From Botryosphaeria dothidea (taxonomy: Eukaryota > Ascomycota > Dothideomycetes > Botryosphaeriales > Botryosphaeriaceae): DNA of 64,000 nucleotides. Under the pieces are notes generated by a model. It worked only from the letters and a program-made list of their open reading frames with translations. It ran no database searches and was not told the DNA's origin. Below, piece by piece: positions 34,692-46,963 of this stretch; positions within the stretch are counted from its first letter, which is position 1; each line of letters starts with the position of its first letter. A program made the position numbers and the translations under genes. The DNA is taken from positions 1,860,001 to 1,924,000 of the forward strand of contig WWBZ02000051.1 in NCBI GenBank assembly GCA_011503125.2, in the 5' to 3' direction.

Positions 34692-36493
34692 ATGTTCGGC
34701 AGCTCTTCCGCGCCTGGAAAGGACATCAAGGAAGACGAAACGGCCATCGACGCCAATTCCGCCAACGACGCGCAGAAGCCCACCATCGACATCCCCAGCG
34801 ATGCCAACGCTGCCGGCGAGAAACGAACCAGCGGCGCAGGCAGTCCCTCCAACGGCAAGTCCGCCGACGACGCTAGTCCAAGCATCGAGAAGAAGCGACG
34901 CAGCAGCGGCGTCTCGCGCGCAAGAGACATGCTCAACAGTGCAAAGCAGTCGCTGCACTTGCAGAGCTCGTCGCCCACCTCGTCCAACACGGAAAGGAAT
35001 ATGCAGACTCCAATTCAAAAGCTGAGCAAGACCGACCCGGCGCTCGGTGTGCCCCAAGGTTCGCAGAACAATTCGGCCGGCGAGTCCCTGCCAGGCCCGC
35101 ACTCCACATTCCGCGTCGGTGTCACAGAGGATAAGAACAAGAAATGCCGGAGAACCATGGAAGATACCCATGCCTACCTCTACAATTTCCTCAGCACCCC
35201 ACAGCCTGCTTTGGAGCATTCCAAACGCAAAGGCTCTACCTCCACGCAAGACTCTAAGCCAAGCCTGTCTGACATATCCGAACAGCCGGTGCTCGAGACT
35301 GACAATGGTTACTTCGCCATCTTCGACGGACACGCAGGCACTTTCGCGGCAGACTGGTGCGGCAAAAAGCTGCACCTCCTTCTTGAAGACGCTATTCGGA
35401 GGCAACCAAACACGCCGATTCCGGAGTTGCTGGATCAGACGTTCACTAATGTCGATCAGCAACTGGAGAAGCTCCCCCTGAAGAATAGCGGCTGCACCGC
35501 TGTCATTGCCGTATTGAGATGGGAGGACAGGGTGCCTAATTCCAATTCGGCCACGGGATCTTCCTCAATTGCTCCACTCGCTGCCGCTGCATCTTCACGG
35601 GCAACACAAGAAGGTAACGCCGATGTTACCGCAGCTGCAGACCCGGCCGCGGCGGACCCAAATGCTAACCCGGCTGTTCTTGCTCCCATTGAACCCGGTG
35701 ATCCCTCAGCTACTGAGGCAAAGCTCCGGGAAGCAGCTTCGAGACAGCGTGTCCTGTATACAGCCAATGTTGGTGATGCTCGCATTGTGTTATGCCGAAA
35801 GGGCCGAGCACTTCGTCTGTCATACGATCACAAAGGTAGTGACGAGAACGAAGGCAGGCGAATTGCGAACGCTGGAGGTCTCATTCTGAATAACCGCGTG
35901 AACGGAGTTCTAGCTGTCACTCGTGCTCTCGGAGACGCCTACATGAAAGATTTGGTTACTGGACACCCATACACTACTGAGACAGTCATCCAGCCCGATC
36001 AGGACGAATTCATTATCCTTGCATGCGACGGCGTAAGCACTTCCCATTTCGCTGAAAAAGAGATCATAGCTAATTTGTGCTGTAGCTCTGGGACGTTTGC
36101 TCTGACCAAGAAGCGGTAGATTTGGTGCGCAACATCAAAGATCCACAAGCAGCGTCGAAGGCACTTGTCGATCACGCACTCTCCCGCTTCTCTACTGATA
36201 ACCTTTCTTGCATGATCGTGCGATTTGACAACGAAGCTTTGCTGGCCCGGCAGAACGAATCGTCTATCGGTGTAGACGGGGATGAGCTCCACAAGAAGGG
36301 CGGCGTCAGCGAGACTGAATCAATTGTTGGCCAAGCGAAGAGGAACCTCGGCGATGTTAGCGAGACAAATCTGGAGCAAGTCAGTAGCGAGATGATCCTG
36401 GAGGAGGAAGAAGCAGATCCAGGCCCAGAGCTCAATCCGGAGGCGCTCAAAGCAGCCAGAAAGGACAACAAGAAAGACAAGGGTCAGGACTAA
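34692..36493 (+). CDS. ptc1: PP2C-type protein phosphatase (Ptc1-like)
   Basis: Mg/Mn-dependent Ser/Thr phosphatase; the Ptc1 group dampens MAPK pathways. Exons 34692-36032 and 36086-36493 (53-nt intron) give 582 aa. A disordered Ser/Ala-rich N-terminus of about 140 residues precedes the catalytic domain: [20 protein letters not shown] (metal-ligand RTMED), [18 protein letters not shown] (metal-binding DGHAG), [95 protein letters not shown] across the splice, and [12 protein letters not shown]. All metal-coordinating aspartates are in place. An Ala/Pro/Asn-rich insertion of about 60 residues splits the domain after RWED. The acidic, Lys-rich C-terminal tail lies outside the catalytic fold. 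Confidence 0.93.
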
Positions 36494-37153
36494 GTGCTCT
36501 CAATGCTGATCTCTGAAAGGAATGAGATGCCAGCAAGGGCTATGGGAAATGGCGGTATGAGCTTCCGGCAACATGATTTAAGGAAAAGAATTGGCTTTGT
36601 GTGGATTGTGGACCGTGAGCGTTCGGAAGAGGGTCTGGCTTTGCTTGCATGAGGCCGGCTGGCGTTCGCATATGACGCGATTGATTGCAGATGTATCATT
36701 GAATTGCTACATTCGCTTTTTTGCAGTTTAGGGCACAGCAGCAGCTTAGTACGAAATGCGTTTTTCTCGAGTCAGAAGAATGTGCGAGAGATAGGGTTGA
36801 GTGAGGGCAGAGTCAAAAGGCCTGCAACACGCGCATGAACGATCCGCGCGATCGGGCGCTTGGCCGTTGAAAGTGACAGATGCTTGGCTCGGCAGAAGCA
36901 GACGATTGGATGCTGTCGATGTATGTAGCAGCAAATACAGGCCGTCATTCGCACGTGATTTCGATAGCGAGTGCGGAGGATACCCCCCGTCGCAGATCGT
37001 TGCCAACCCCACAGCTGGTGGGCCCGCGACCTCACCACCGTAACTTTCTATCGTGACCTTCCCTTTCGCTCCACCCTCCCGCGATCCCCTCCTGCAATCG
37101 TCGCCCGTCAATCGCGCACCTCTCCATGTGGCTGAGTCCCCGGAGTCGTCGCC
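36494..37153. other. Intergenic, no gene seen
   Basis: This 0.66-kb spacer between two co-oriented genes is CT-rich near 37050-37150, just before the SNF4 start. No exon is supported. Confidence 0.55.
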
Positions 37154-38596
37154 ATGTCCGCCGGAGCAGAGGCTGCGGAGTCCGCAAGGACATCTTCGCC
37201 CACCGCCGCCAGTGAGCAGCTGCCCCCGGCGTCCAACGGTCCCGCCTTTGTCACACCGGCCTCCTATCTACGACCCCTGCCCGCGCCTCGCTCTTCCCAA
37301 GCTTCCAAGGTCCTCACACCCGTCGACAAGGAGCAAGTTGAAGCTCTGGTGAGTCAAGGCAGCTTGTGGCCACACCTCTGGCCGTACTGCGGCGTAGGCG
37401 GTGAAGTATGAAATGCAAGCTAATCGTCGTATTTGTGCCTTCTCCACAGCGCGCCATACGAGCCTTCCTCAAAGTCCGCACCAGCTACGATGTCCTCCCT
37501 GTCAGCTTCCGCCTGATCATCTTCGACACCGCGTTGCTCGTCAAGAAAAGCCTGAATATTCTCATTCAGAATGGTGGGTCCTGGCCAGACGTTGGGTGGG
37601 GCGTATGATGTTGACAATTTCTGCTACCTAGGAATCGTCTCCGCCCCTCTGTGGGACTCCAAGACATCCACCTTCGCCGGCCTGCTCACAACATCCGACT
37701 ACATCAATGTCATCCAATACTACTGGCACAATCCTGATGCGTTGGCTCAAATAGACCAGTTTCGCTTGAACAACTTGCGTGGTATGTCTAGCATTGCAGC
37801 TATGGTTCTCGAGCTAGTCTGATGCTATGGCAGATATTGAGAAGGCCCTCGGTGTCACTCCTATCGAGACCGTTTCCATCCACCCAGAAAAACCACTCTA
37901 TGAGGCATGCCGTCGGATGCTGGAGTCGCGAGCAAGGAGAATACCTCTCGTGGATATTGACGACGAGACACAGCGTCATATGGTTGTGAGTGTGGTTACG
38001 CAGTATCGCATACTGAAGTTTATCGCCGTCAACGTCAAGGAGACGGAAAATCTGAAGAAACCCCTCAAGGACATAAACGTCGGGACATATGAAAATTTGG
38101 CCATGGCTTCCATGGATACCCCTGTCATGGATGTCATTCACATGCTTGTCCGGAAGAGCATCTCCAGTGTTCCGATCTTGGACAGGGACGGTAGGCGACG
38201 AACTCTTAACACATCATGATTGTGAGAGAAGCTGACTCAGGCAGGTGTTGTCATCAACGTTTTCGAGGCGGTCGATGTAATCACGCTTATCAAAGGCGGT
38301 GTCTACGACGACCTGAACCTCACGGTTGGTGAGGCTTTACTCAAACGCAACGATGTGAGTATTTCGAGGTCTCTTTTAGATTGGGCTGGCATTGCTGACA
38401 TGTCTAGGACTTCGCGGGTATCTACACCTGTTCCATGCACGACCGTCTCGACACCATCTTTGACACGATCCGCAAGTCGCGGGTCCACCGCTTGGTGGTG
38501 ATTGATGAGAACAGCCGCTTGAAGGGCGTTCTGACACTGAGCGATATCCTTGAGTATGTCCTCCTGGAGGGAGAGGGCGACGAAGCCCCTTCATGA
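37154..38596 (+). CDS. snf4: SNF1/AMPK gamma subunit Snf4 (four CBS motifs)
   Basis: Regulatory subunit of the Snf1 kinase complex; its CBS pairs bind adenine nucleotides and couple energy state to kinase activity and glucose derepression. Six exons (37154-37348, 37450-37573, 37632-37781, 37834-38190, 38245-38354, 38408-38596) give 374 aa. After a disordered N-terminus the protein follows the yeast Snf4 pattern: [58 protein letters not shown], then CBS2 ([20 protein letters not shown]), CBS3 ([20 protein letters not shown]) and CBS4 ([36 protein letters not shown]). The first four junctions all fall in phase 0 or 1 within conserved blocks. Confidence 0.96.
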
Positions 38597-41213
38597 AAGC
38601 CCACGGTAGGCAAAGTCGTGGCCACTAGCCAGGCCTGCGCCTTTGTGCTTCCGTTAAATACTTCAAAGCTCGCAGGAGCAGCGGGCAGAGTTCGTTCTCG
38701 GGGTAAATGTTAAGAGGTAACAGCTTCTTGTAATACGACTGGAGGGGGTGGTGCATACAATTCGGCTGGATCTAGAGGCGTTTGCTGAGCATGTACTTGG
38801 AACGGTTTTTATCTTTCATTTCTTAACGGAGTTTTTCTGGACTGTCTTTTGCTGGAACTAGTGGGCATTCTGCTTTGCTGATTCTGTGGATGTTTATTCA
38901 CGTCTCTAACGCCTCATGGCCGATGCAACCTGCCAGTCCATGAATCTGATGGACGGAACAGAAGATGAGATCGATCTCTGTTGCCTGGACGCGCTTCGTA
39001 TTTGAAAGTTTGCGAGCCAACAGCGTGCGTCCGATAGAGCCTGCTGCTGCGTCGTCATGCGCCACGAGTAAGCCATGTCGAACGTCAACAGGGCTCGATC
39101 TCACGCGGCAACCTTTGGGTGCTGACAACTGCAAGCGAAAAATGTAATGCAGCATTTCGGCGCGCCAGCATTCGGTTAGGCGTTGTCTGATTTAGGCAGG
39201 TCGCTTTGTTTCGAAGGCTTCAAGGATGACGAAGTAGCCGGGCCATTGGCTGCAGGTGCAATCCTTCCAGAAGGATTGCATTTTCGACGTGAGCATCGCG
39301 TCTGACGAGTGCTGTTGCACCAGGACGGCAAGGTCAGGAAGTGTACAAGCATACACGGCTTAGCATAGGTGCCGTGATCGGCAGCAGATTTGGGCTGGTG
39401 TTTCTGTGAAAGGCGGGCATACGAGCTGCGCGGCTGCGACCGCAGTGGAAGCAGATGCGCTGCGAGTTGCTCTACACGAACCGAAGACCCGCGGCGTGGT
39501 GCGACGAGCGGCTCGGGGTGCACGAAGAAGGTGCTGACGCTTCTCGAAGCTCAGTCAAGAATTGGCTAAGACGGCTTAGCCTTAGTCAAGCGTTCTTGCC
39601 GCTCTCGGGCATGCTGCCCCGGCGCTATCCCAAGCCCCCTTCGCCAGCCGTTCGAGACCGCGGCACACGACTCGGCCAACCCCATCACCTCGTGTCTTCG
39701 ACCATCCGCTCCCCTCCCCCGCCGCTCGGGCCTCTTCTGCTCAGTTTCCGTTGGCAGTTTTGTTCTGTCCGCGGCCTCCCGGCAGCTGTGTCTCGGCTAT
39801 CAAGATAAACTGCCACCACGCGTCCATTCGCAGGTTTAATTTTTTTTTTCCTATCGAAAAGAGTTAATGTGGCGTGATGGCGGCCAGTGACGGCGTGGCC
39901 AAGTCTCTTCTTTCTTTCTTGTCCCCTGCGGCTCCGGCAGTCGTTTGGCTTGGTAGGCAAAATGGAAGCCTGGGTTTGACAAGCAGCATGGCATGGCCCA
40001 TGCCGCACCAACCATGACCTGCAGCACCACCCAAACCCCAGCATTTGCGGGGGAAAGGGCAAACTCAGATCCACTCGTGCCTTTGCCCCACGGAGCGCCG
40101 GCGCCGTATTCACACCGGGCCTCAGCTCGCTTCTTTCCTCGATCGCGGTTACACCCAGTACGGCGGGACTGTCAGCCGCAGATAGCACGCCGACCATTCC
40201 TGTCCAATCCAATCCCTTCTCAGCAGCTCCCATCACGCGTTACACTGACCTCGCCTCGGCCGATGCTCACGCCTGGCTACGTTAAGGCCGCAGAAACCCC
40301 ACGGGAGGCTCATGAAGGCGTGGCGACAGAATGACCGAGAGAGAGCGCGCGCGTGTGCGCCCCCGTGTGTTGGAACACTAAGAGCTTAACGCAACGCTTG
40401 AACGCCTCTATCTGTGAGCACACTCGCGGTATTTGATATGACCGATACGTTTTCGGGCGCTAACGGCGAAATCCTGTTGCCGTTTGCGACCAGCCAAACA
40501 CACTTTCTCTCACGCATCAATTTCTCCTTCGCCCCCCTTCGTCGGCAAAAGCGAGTAAGGAAGGAGACGTATGCTGATCAGCAGGGACATTGTGGGAGCT
40601 TTTCCTCCGGCGCTTTCCAGCCGCAGGTGCCATCCTTGCTGCTGGAAGGAATCGGTGGCGAGGCAGAGAGGAAGGCTGTCTTTTTTTCTGTGTGCGAATA
40701 CATGCACGGGATCCCCGCCTCATGCTAACTGCTTGGGGGAGGAGACAGGTGCGCGCGTCTGAGAGGCTACTGTCTAGGCTTGTGCCGCACATGGAGGGGT
40801 GCAATGAAGCAGGCCTGTCGTACCAGATCTAGGCTTCCGGGGCAGCCTCGAGGGCTTGACGAGTGTCCGCGATTGGGCCGGGTCGTCGTGCGGTACCTAC
40901 CGGCAGGAGGCCTGCTCTGGATGCACTTGCGGCTTGCGGGCTGTTGGCTGGCTTGGCCTGTTGCTTGCGTGATAACGTTCCGGCTGGATGGGTTACGAGT
41001 GCTGCTGCTGCTAGGCGCCCCAGGGCGGCTGGGATATAAGATACCCTGGGTTCCCTGATGGAAGGAGATCCTATTCTTCTTGCTATTCCGTGCGCTTCTC
41101 GTCGACTTACTCGAGCGTCCCATCTACCACTTGGGTGTCGGTTGCTTGGACAGGGCTTGGGCCTCGTGTCACCTCTTTTCATACCCCCACAACTGAGTGT
41201 CCCGAATCCCGCG
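38597..41213. other. Long intergenic stretch
   Basis: This 2.6-kb stretch runs from the SNF4 3' end to the permease start. Open frames present are short, overlapping and unlike any family, so I call none. A GGGATATAAGATA element at about 41031-41043 lies about 175 bp before the permease ATG and is a plausible TATA box. The rest is GC-rich and featureless to me. Confidence 0.5.
41031..41043 (+). promoter_or_regulatory. Possible TATA element of the permease gene
   Basis: GGGATATAAGATA lies about 175 bp upstream of the ATG. The spacing is acceptable for a fungal promoter, but the match alone is weak evidence. Confidence 0.3.
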
Positions 41214-43008
41214 ATGGCTGGGAAGGACCTCTACTCCGTTGGCGTCGGCGGCCAGGAATCGCCTACCCACGATCAACACGACCATCACGATATCAAGGAT
41301 GTCGTCAACTCTAAGGGTGTTGCGGTTGGTGAAGCCGCCGACATCTACGGTGATCTTCAGACCGCAGAGGAGCTGGGCTACGTCCACAGAGGGTAAATGC
41401 TCTCTGCCGCACTCATGATCCGTGACCGAGCTAACCCTCCACTAGATTGAAGTCCCGTCACATTCAGTTTATTGCTCTCGGTACGTACACCTTCAGCGCC
41501 CATCTCGATCACTGAGTTCTGATTTTCTTACAGGTGGTACTATCGGTACTGGTCTTTTCCTCGGTATTGGCAAGGCTTTTGCTGCCTCTGGTCCTCTCTC
41601 TGTCCTCCTCGGCTACTCTTTCACCGGTCTCGCTGTCTGGGGCATGATGAACTGCTTGGGCGAGATGACCACCTGGCTGCCACTTCCCGGTGCTATTCCA
41701 CAATACTGCGCGCGCTACGTTGACCCGGCGCTCGGATTTGCCGTAGGGTGGAACAGCTGGTATCAATCTGCGATAACGCTCTGCGCTGAGATCTCCGCAG
41801 CTGCTGTGGTCATCGGTTTTTGGAACGACGAGATCAACCAGGCAGCGTGGATCACCATCATCATCGTGCTGGTGATCGCGCTTAATATCTTTGCTGTGTC
41901 CATCTACGGAGAAGCCGAGTTCGTCTTCGCGTCCATCAAGATCATTACCATTGTCGGCCTGATCATCATGGCGCTCTGTCTCGATCTTGGTGGGGGCAAC
42001 AAGCAAGGTCGCCTCGGTTTCCGTTACTGGAAGGATCCCGGTGCGATGAAGGAGTACATTGCCCTTGGTGATGAGGGTCGCTTTCTTGGTCTCTTCGCGA
42101 CCCTCGTGAACGCCGCTTTCTCCTACGGTGGTGTTGAGATGGTCGCCGTCGCTGCCGGTGAGGCCGATGACCCGCGCCGCAACATCCCGAAGGCTGTTCG
42201 CCGTGTCTTCTGGCGTATCCTCTTCTTCTACGTCCTCGGTTCCCTGGCCATCGGTGTCCTCGTCCCCTCCAATGACGAGCACCTTCTCTCTGGCGCCGCT
42301 ACCGCTGCTCGCTCTCCCTGGGTTATTGCTATCAACCGCGCCGGCGTGCCTGTTCTGCCGCACATCATCAATGCCGTCATCCTCACCTCCGCCTCCTCCT
42401 CGGCCAATGCTTTCCTCTTCACAGGCTCACGTTACCTCTTCGGCATTGCGCAGAACCACCAGGCTCCCAAGTTCCTCCTCAAGTGCTCGCGCACCGGTGT
42501 GCCGTACTACTGCGTCGGTATTACGGCCGCCGTTTCCTTCCTGACGTACATGAGCGTGTCGACAGGCGCCGCCGAGGTCTTCAATTGGATGATGAACATC
42601 GTCACCATCGCCCAGCTCTTCACTTGGTGCTCCATCCTCGTCGCCTACATCCGCTTCCGCAAGGCATGTGAAGCCCAGGGCGTCGCGCCCGACCAGCTGC
42701 CCATGCGCTCGCGCTTCCAGCCCTACGTCGCGTATGGCACTCTCTTCTTCTTCGCCATCATCATCCTCTTCAACGGTTTCGCCGTCTTCACCAAGGGCAA
42801 CTGGAGCATCGACGACTTCATCACCGCCTATATCGGCATTCCGATCTTCTTTGGCCTGTACCTGTTCTGGAAGATTTTCAAGAGGGAGCCGTTCGTCAAG
42901 GCTTCCGAGGCGGATATCTGGAGCGGCAAGGCGGCGCTCGACGCCCAAATTTGGCCCGAGAGGATTCCTAAGAACTTCGCCGAGAAGGTTTGGTTCTGGA
43001 TTGCGTGA
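41214..43008 (+). CDS. Amino-acid permease (APC superfamily, YAT family)
   Basis: Plasma-membrane proton-coupled amino-acid importer. Exons 41214-41392, 41446-41480 and 41534-43008 (introns 53 nt each) give 562 aa. Exon 2 is only 35 nt. A hydrophilic, His-rich N-terminal tail precedes TM1 with the YAT signature LKSRHIQFIALGGTIGTGLF, assembled across two splices. About 12 membrane helices follow, with AVWGMMNCLGEMTTWLPLPG, FAVGWNSWYQSAITL, AFSYGGVEMVAVAAGEADDP (substrate-binding loop), NIPKAVRRVFWRILFFYVLG and SSANAFLFTGSRYLFGIAQN. The C-terminal tail is short and hydrophilic. Substrate range cannot be read from sequence; the EVFNWMMNIVTIAQLFTWCS block is typical of broad-range fungal permeases. 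Confidence 0.95.
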
Positions 43009-44142
43009 GGCGGTGGAGGTGGAAAGGAATTGTGGAAAAGAGGTGGAGGTGCCTTGTCGCGCCGTTTGTGTTTTTGTTTCTTTGTGATATCCTGAGTAGA
43101 TGAGGTTGGGCAAGCCGCAGGTGCTAAGTAATGATCATGATGATCTGTTCATGGTGTGTTTCCAGTCTGTGAGGATCGTGCGTGTGGCTTCGATGAGTCG
43201 TCAGCAAAACGCCCAAGTCTCTTCCATAACTTCGATTTCCAGTAACGATGACGATTCTTCAGAGTATCGCAACAATAAATGAAAACAATGAATGAAGAGC
43301 TCGCGTATCATGTCTTCGTCTGAGTGCTGATGGTATGATTTTTGTAGACCATTTTTCGCACCACGGGTTGCTTCATCCCCCTATGCTTATTTGCCCTCTC
43401 TATCGAAGCTCCCTTGAAGAACAGCCACGTAACCACTCTACACTGTGCAGAAAGGTTCATGATCAATACTCTGACATCACGTGTTCTGACCGGCTCGCTG
43501 CTGCTTCCGGCGGAAAAGCACTGGGTAAAACCCCGCCAAGACGGAAAAGGATCCTGTTCCCTCGTCTCCTCCCGAATGGTTTGGTTCGGAAAAGACGACA
43601 AGGATGCTGCGGAGAAGCGCAATTGAGGGGGAGATGCAGCGAAATAAGGGCTTCATATATGTTTTGCGCGGGTTGAGATGTGGTTGTTGAGCGGATGGGG
43701 GAAGACGTGGCGCCGCGTGCTGTCGCGGCTCGAATCCCCGGATTGGGTGGGGTTTGACCACTTGTCGTAGCTGAGAATATATTTCATGTTTTGTGCTTTT
43801 TCGCGTCTTGAAAGGTTGACGTTTCGCAGGGAATATAAGATGAGCTCTCAGTTTATGTTTGAGTGATAAATGTATTCGTCGAAATCGGCTTTTGATGTAG
43901 ATTTGGAAAAAATTGATTATGTGCCACTAGATAATCTCAATCAATCCGGTGATCTTCTTTCTTCCCATCTGTCGTTTGCGTAAGTAGGGAACTTGAAAAG
44001 TATGTCTCGAATCGTCAATCTAGAAATCTGCCACCGTCGAAGTTCCCCCCAAATTCGTCAAATTTTTCGGTTTGAAGACCAATCTTGATCAAAGCCTCCA
44101 GCTTAGTTCTCCAGTGACGTCCCCTCCCACAAACCTCTTTGA
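43009..44142. other. Convergent 3' flanks
   Basis: This 1.1-kb stretch lies between the stops of the permease and of the coiled-coil gene, which converge. It becomes AT-rich after 43750. No exon is supported. A GCTCGAATCCCC word at about 43730 resembles a tRNA B box but no cloverleaf forms. Confidence 0.55.
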
Positions 44143-45341
44143 TCAGGCCATAGGCTCCGCTCCCTTACTGGCCTTCTTAGCATGCTCCTTCTCAATCTCA
44201 CCCGGCTCATAGACGTGATCCCTAAGCCACACACCAAGCCACCGCAACCTATCGTAGACGTGGTTCCCCAAGTCCTCTTTGATATCCCTCAGGAACGCTT
44301 CCACATCGAGATCCTTTTCGCCAGTCAACTCCTTGTGCGCCTTGTACATACTCTTGATGTAGATCAATAGCCGGGCAGCGCACCGCGTGAGCGGCTTGTT
44401 GTACAGCTTGTACTGCTTATAGAACTTCTCCATCTTGTACCGCTTCTTGCGCTCGTCGGCAAGTATGGCTTCCGCTTTGAACTTCTCCTTCTTGAAGATC
44501 TTGTTCGAACGCTGAGCTGCGGAGAGCTCTTGCTCGGCCAGGGCGAGGTCGTCGCGGGTGTTGGACAGCGTGTGCTCGAGGTCGCGGATGCGCTGGTGGA
44601 GGGCGGTGGTGTCATCATCGGTCGCGTTGCCGGTGGGGATGTCGCCGGAATTCTGGCGTCTTGTTAATGAATTGCGATCGTCGGATATTGAGCCTTTGAC
44701 GGAGGTGCGTGTTGGTGAGGGGGGGACTTACGTTCTGAGCTTCTGAATCCTCAAGCTCGGGTTGCGAGGATGGCTCAACTTGAAGTGCTGCGTCATGTGA
44801 AAAGGGCTCGGCCTTCGGATTGTTCGCGTCTGCTCCTGCCAGGCTGTCGGGAGATTTATGAGTCTTGCTGGTGCTGGAGCTGAACTGGATCAGCGGCTTC
44901 TCGTCCGGCTCCGTCAGGTCCATCATTTCGATTTCCATGTCAATCTCACCCCGTGCCCTCCAGGCGACCTGTTGCGGCTGGAACACCTTGGCTCGTGCGG
45001 TTCTGACGTGAGTTGGTGGTCTACCGTGTCTTGGGGCAAATAGCTCGTTCAATCTTGACAACTCACTGGGTGAGATGGGAGGTTCGTCGGTGGGCTTGCC
45101 CTGGGTGAAGGTGCTATCAACAGGGTAGCCGTCTGAGTCGAAATTGCGGATCCAGTAAGGTACTTTGTCCTTGGGGATAGCTCCAGGACAGCGCTCGTCA
45201 GAAAAGTGCTTTATGACCTCGGATATGTGTGCTTCTGTGAGGATGCAATAACGTGGCCAGGTCTTGATGGGGAGTGCTGTGTCAGGAGCGCTTGGGGGAG
45301 ATTCTTCTGTTTGAAGGAGGCCAGCGGAGAGCCCCCACTTG
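44143..45341 (-). CDS. Hypothetical coiled-coil protein, 5' end unresolved
   Basis: I do not recognise a family. Two exons are clear: about 45341-44732 and 44652-44143, joined in phase 0 by a 79-nt intron (GTAAGT...CAG), giving at least 371 residues. The upstream block reads PSKWGLSAGLLQTEESP, then TWPRYCILTEAHISEVIKHF and VPYWIRNFDSDGYPVD, which look like a small folded domain. It contains no in-frame ATG before about 44940, and a stop lies at 45364-45362, so a first exon must be spliced on, with an acceptor near 45338-45343. The middle is acidic and disordered. The end is a long coiled coil (RIRDLEHTLSNTRDDLALAE onward) followed by an aromatic helical region (KFYKQYKLYNKPLTRCAARL). Confidence 0.6.
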
Positions 45342-46400
45342 CTCGGTTGAAGGTGAGATGATTAGGTCCTCGATGTGATAGCTGGAGTTAACATCGAGAT
45401 AGCCAATCTGAGCCTTATACAAAGAGAGAGACCCCTAGATCTGATGAAAGACTAGAATGAAGTCTCAAAGAGGTGTCGTGGATGAGGAAGAACATTGAGA
45501 ACAGGCTGCTTTACATAGAGGGGAAATTTCTTACAGCTTGGCGCTTGCTTTTTTGGGAAGGATTTTAGCGGTCTTCAAAGCTCAAGTGGTTCTCGTGGAA
45601 AATCTGGGGTCCCATAAGGCAGACTTTATCACTGATATACGTATTCTCGTAAGCTTCACTTTAAGATATCTGTCATTTTTTACCGCTATGTCGTGACGGA
45701 GATCAAGCGGGACGAAATGACAAAGGAAAAGAATTGTGACGAAGTGAAAGCCGTAGACGCCTTGATTAAGAAACTCGCGATGCCACGAGGCGTCTGCCGC
45801 ACTCGCTTTGTTCGGTTTCGTGATCATGACCTACCAACGACTTCCATGAGCATCGCGCAAAGTTGGACAATTAGCGGAAAGGATAAGACTCAATCAAAAA
45901 GCCGACATCATGTGTGTTGGAAGCTTCGAAGTCCGCGCTCTTGGGCTAAACCCAGATATATTACTCTATTCGACTATTTCAATAGTTGTGGAACTTGATG
46001 AATACCTTGGAGTAGCACATCTTTCCTTTTATTTTAACCACCATAAAGATAACTAGCTCCCTCATCATATGTTGTCAAAGTTGTTGTGAGAGAGGCGGAG
46101 CTGGATTGTGTAGAATCAGTGCGAGAGCATGGAGACCGATAATAGACCTGGACCCTGAAATCGCCGAAACAGGCACTTGACCTATGACGTCTATTCTGAG
46201 CGTGAGGCACGTGCTCATATTTGTTCCGCCGCTCACGTAGATAAGTAGTGCTCCTCTTCAATGTACCTTTTTTTCCACAGCATCGTCACTGCTGCCACCG
46301 AGACGCTCCATTGCTCTTCTGGCTTCACGCTTTTGGTATGTCCAACTATTGAGCAGATCATGCTGGCACTGATCAGATATCCGAATTTCAAGTACACAAA
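45342..46400. other. Divergent intergenic region, may hide a small first exon
   Basis: About 1.06 kb, AT-rich. A short frame starting at an ATG near 45494 on the minus strand and ending at a GTATAA donor could be the missing first exon of the coiled-coil gene, but the evidence is weak. Nothing else is supported. Confidence 0.45.
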
Positions 46401-46963
46401 ATGCCTGGCGACAAGCGCGTCACCTTTGCAGAAACCCATATGGGTCCGACCGGCGAGCGCACCGGTGAAAGCGCGAAGACGGGTAGCGACCCGCCTAAAC
46501 ACAAGCCCGTCGCGAAGAACTTGGCGCAGTTCCAAGATGTTCTCGCCAATACCTACGAAGACTTTAAGAAAATGGAGGTCCGTAGTGAGGAGGAGGTGGC
46601 GCGCGACATGCCCACCAACGAGCACTCCATGAAGGAGACGGTCAAAGATATGGTGAAGCTCGGGGGACAGAGGACAGGCTTAGTCCTGGTGGGTATGCTG
46701 TTGGCCGAATTCAAGTCGGCGGTGGAAGGTGAGGTTGCCTCGTAAGTCAGTAATATCTCAAAGGAACTGGAGTAACTGATGTACACAAAGACAGGGAGAA
46801 CTTCACGAACGCGAATAACGCGAGCGTCATGAAGGTCGTCGGAAGTAATGCCCTGACTTGCCCTGTGTGTCTTTCCGGTGGATGGTGGAGGTGGAGAGCA
46901 TTGCGGCAGAAGACATGTAAGAGAACAGCTACAGCGCCGATGAAAGAATGGGAAATAGCATGA
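46401..46963 (+). CDS. Small hypothetical protein
   Basis: Exons 46401-46741 and 46795-46963 (53-nt intron, GTAAGT...CAG) give 169 aa. The ATG has a good context (cacaaaATGc). The sequence is hydrophilic and helical (NLAQFQDVLANTYEDFKKME, EEVARDMPTNEHSMKETVKD), followed by a mildly hydrophobic segment (RTGLVLVGMLLAEFKSAVEG). The part encoded by exon 2 is less protein-like (TCPVCLSGGWWRWRALRQKT), so the true 3' end may differ. I see no known domain. A lineage-restricted gene is possible, and a spurious frame is not excluded. Confidence 0.5.

Noticed and set aside
34196..34876. 226-codon + frame overlapping the PTC1 start
   Set aside because: It is a shadow of a C-rich leader, with a translation rich in Arg, Pro and Ser, and it runs into the real phosphatase exon in another frame.
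39685..40236. 183-codon minus-strand frame between SNF4 and the permease
   Set aside because: The translation is Arg/Gly/Ser-rich without a recognisable fold and is overlapped by open frames on the other strand.
43700..43760. tRNA-like B-box word GCTCGAATCCCC
   Set aside because: No matching A box, acceptor stem or T-stem can be paired around it, so it is a chance match.
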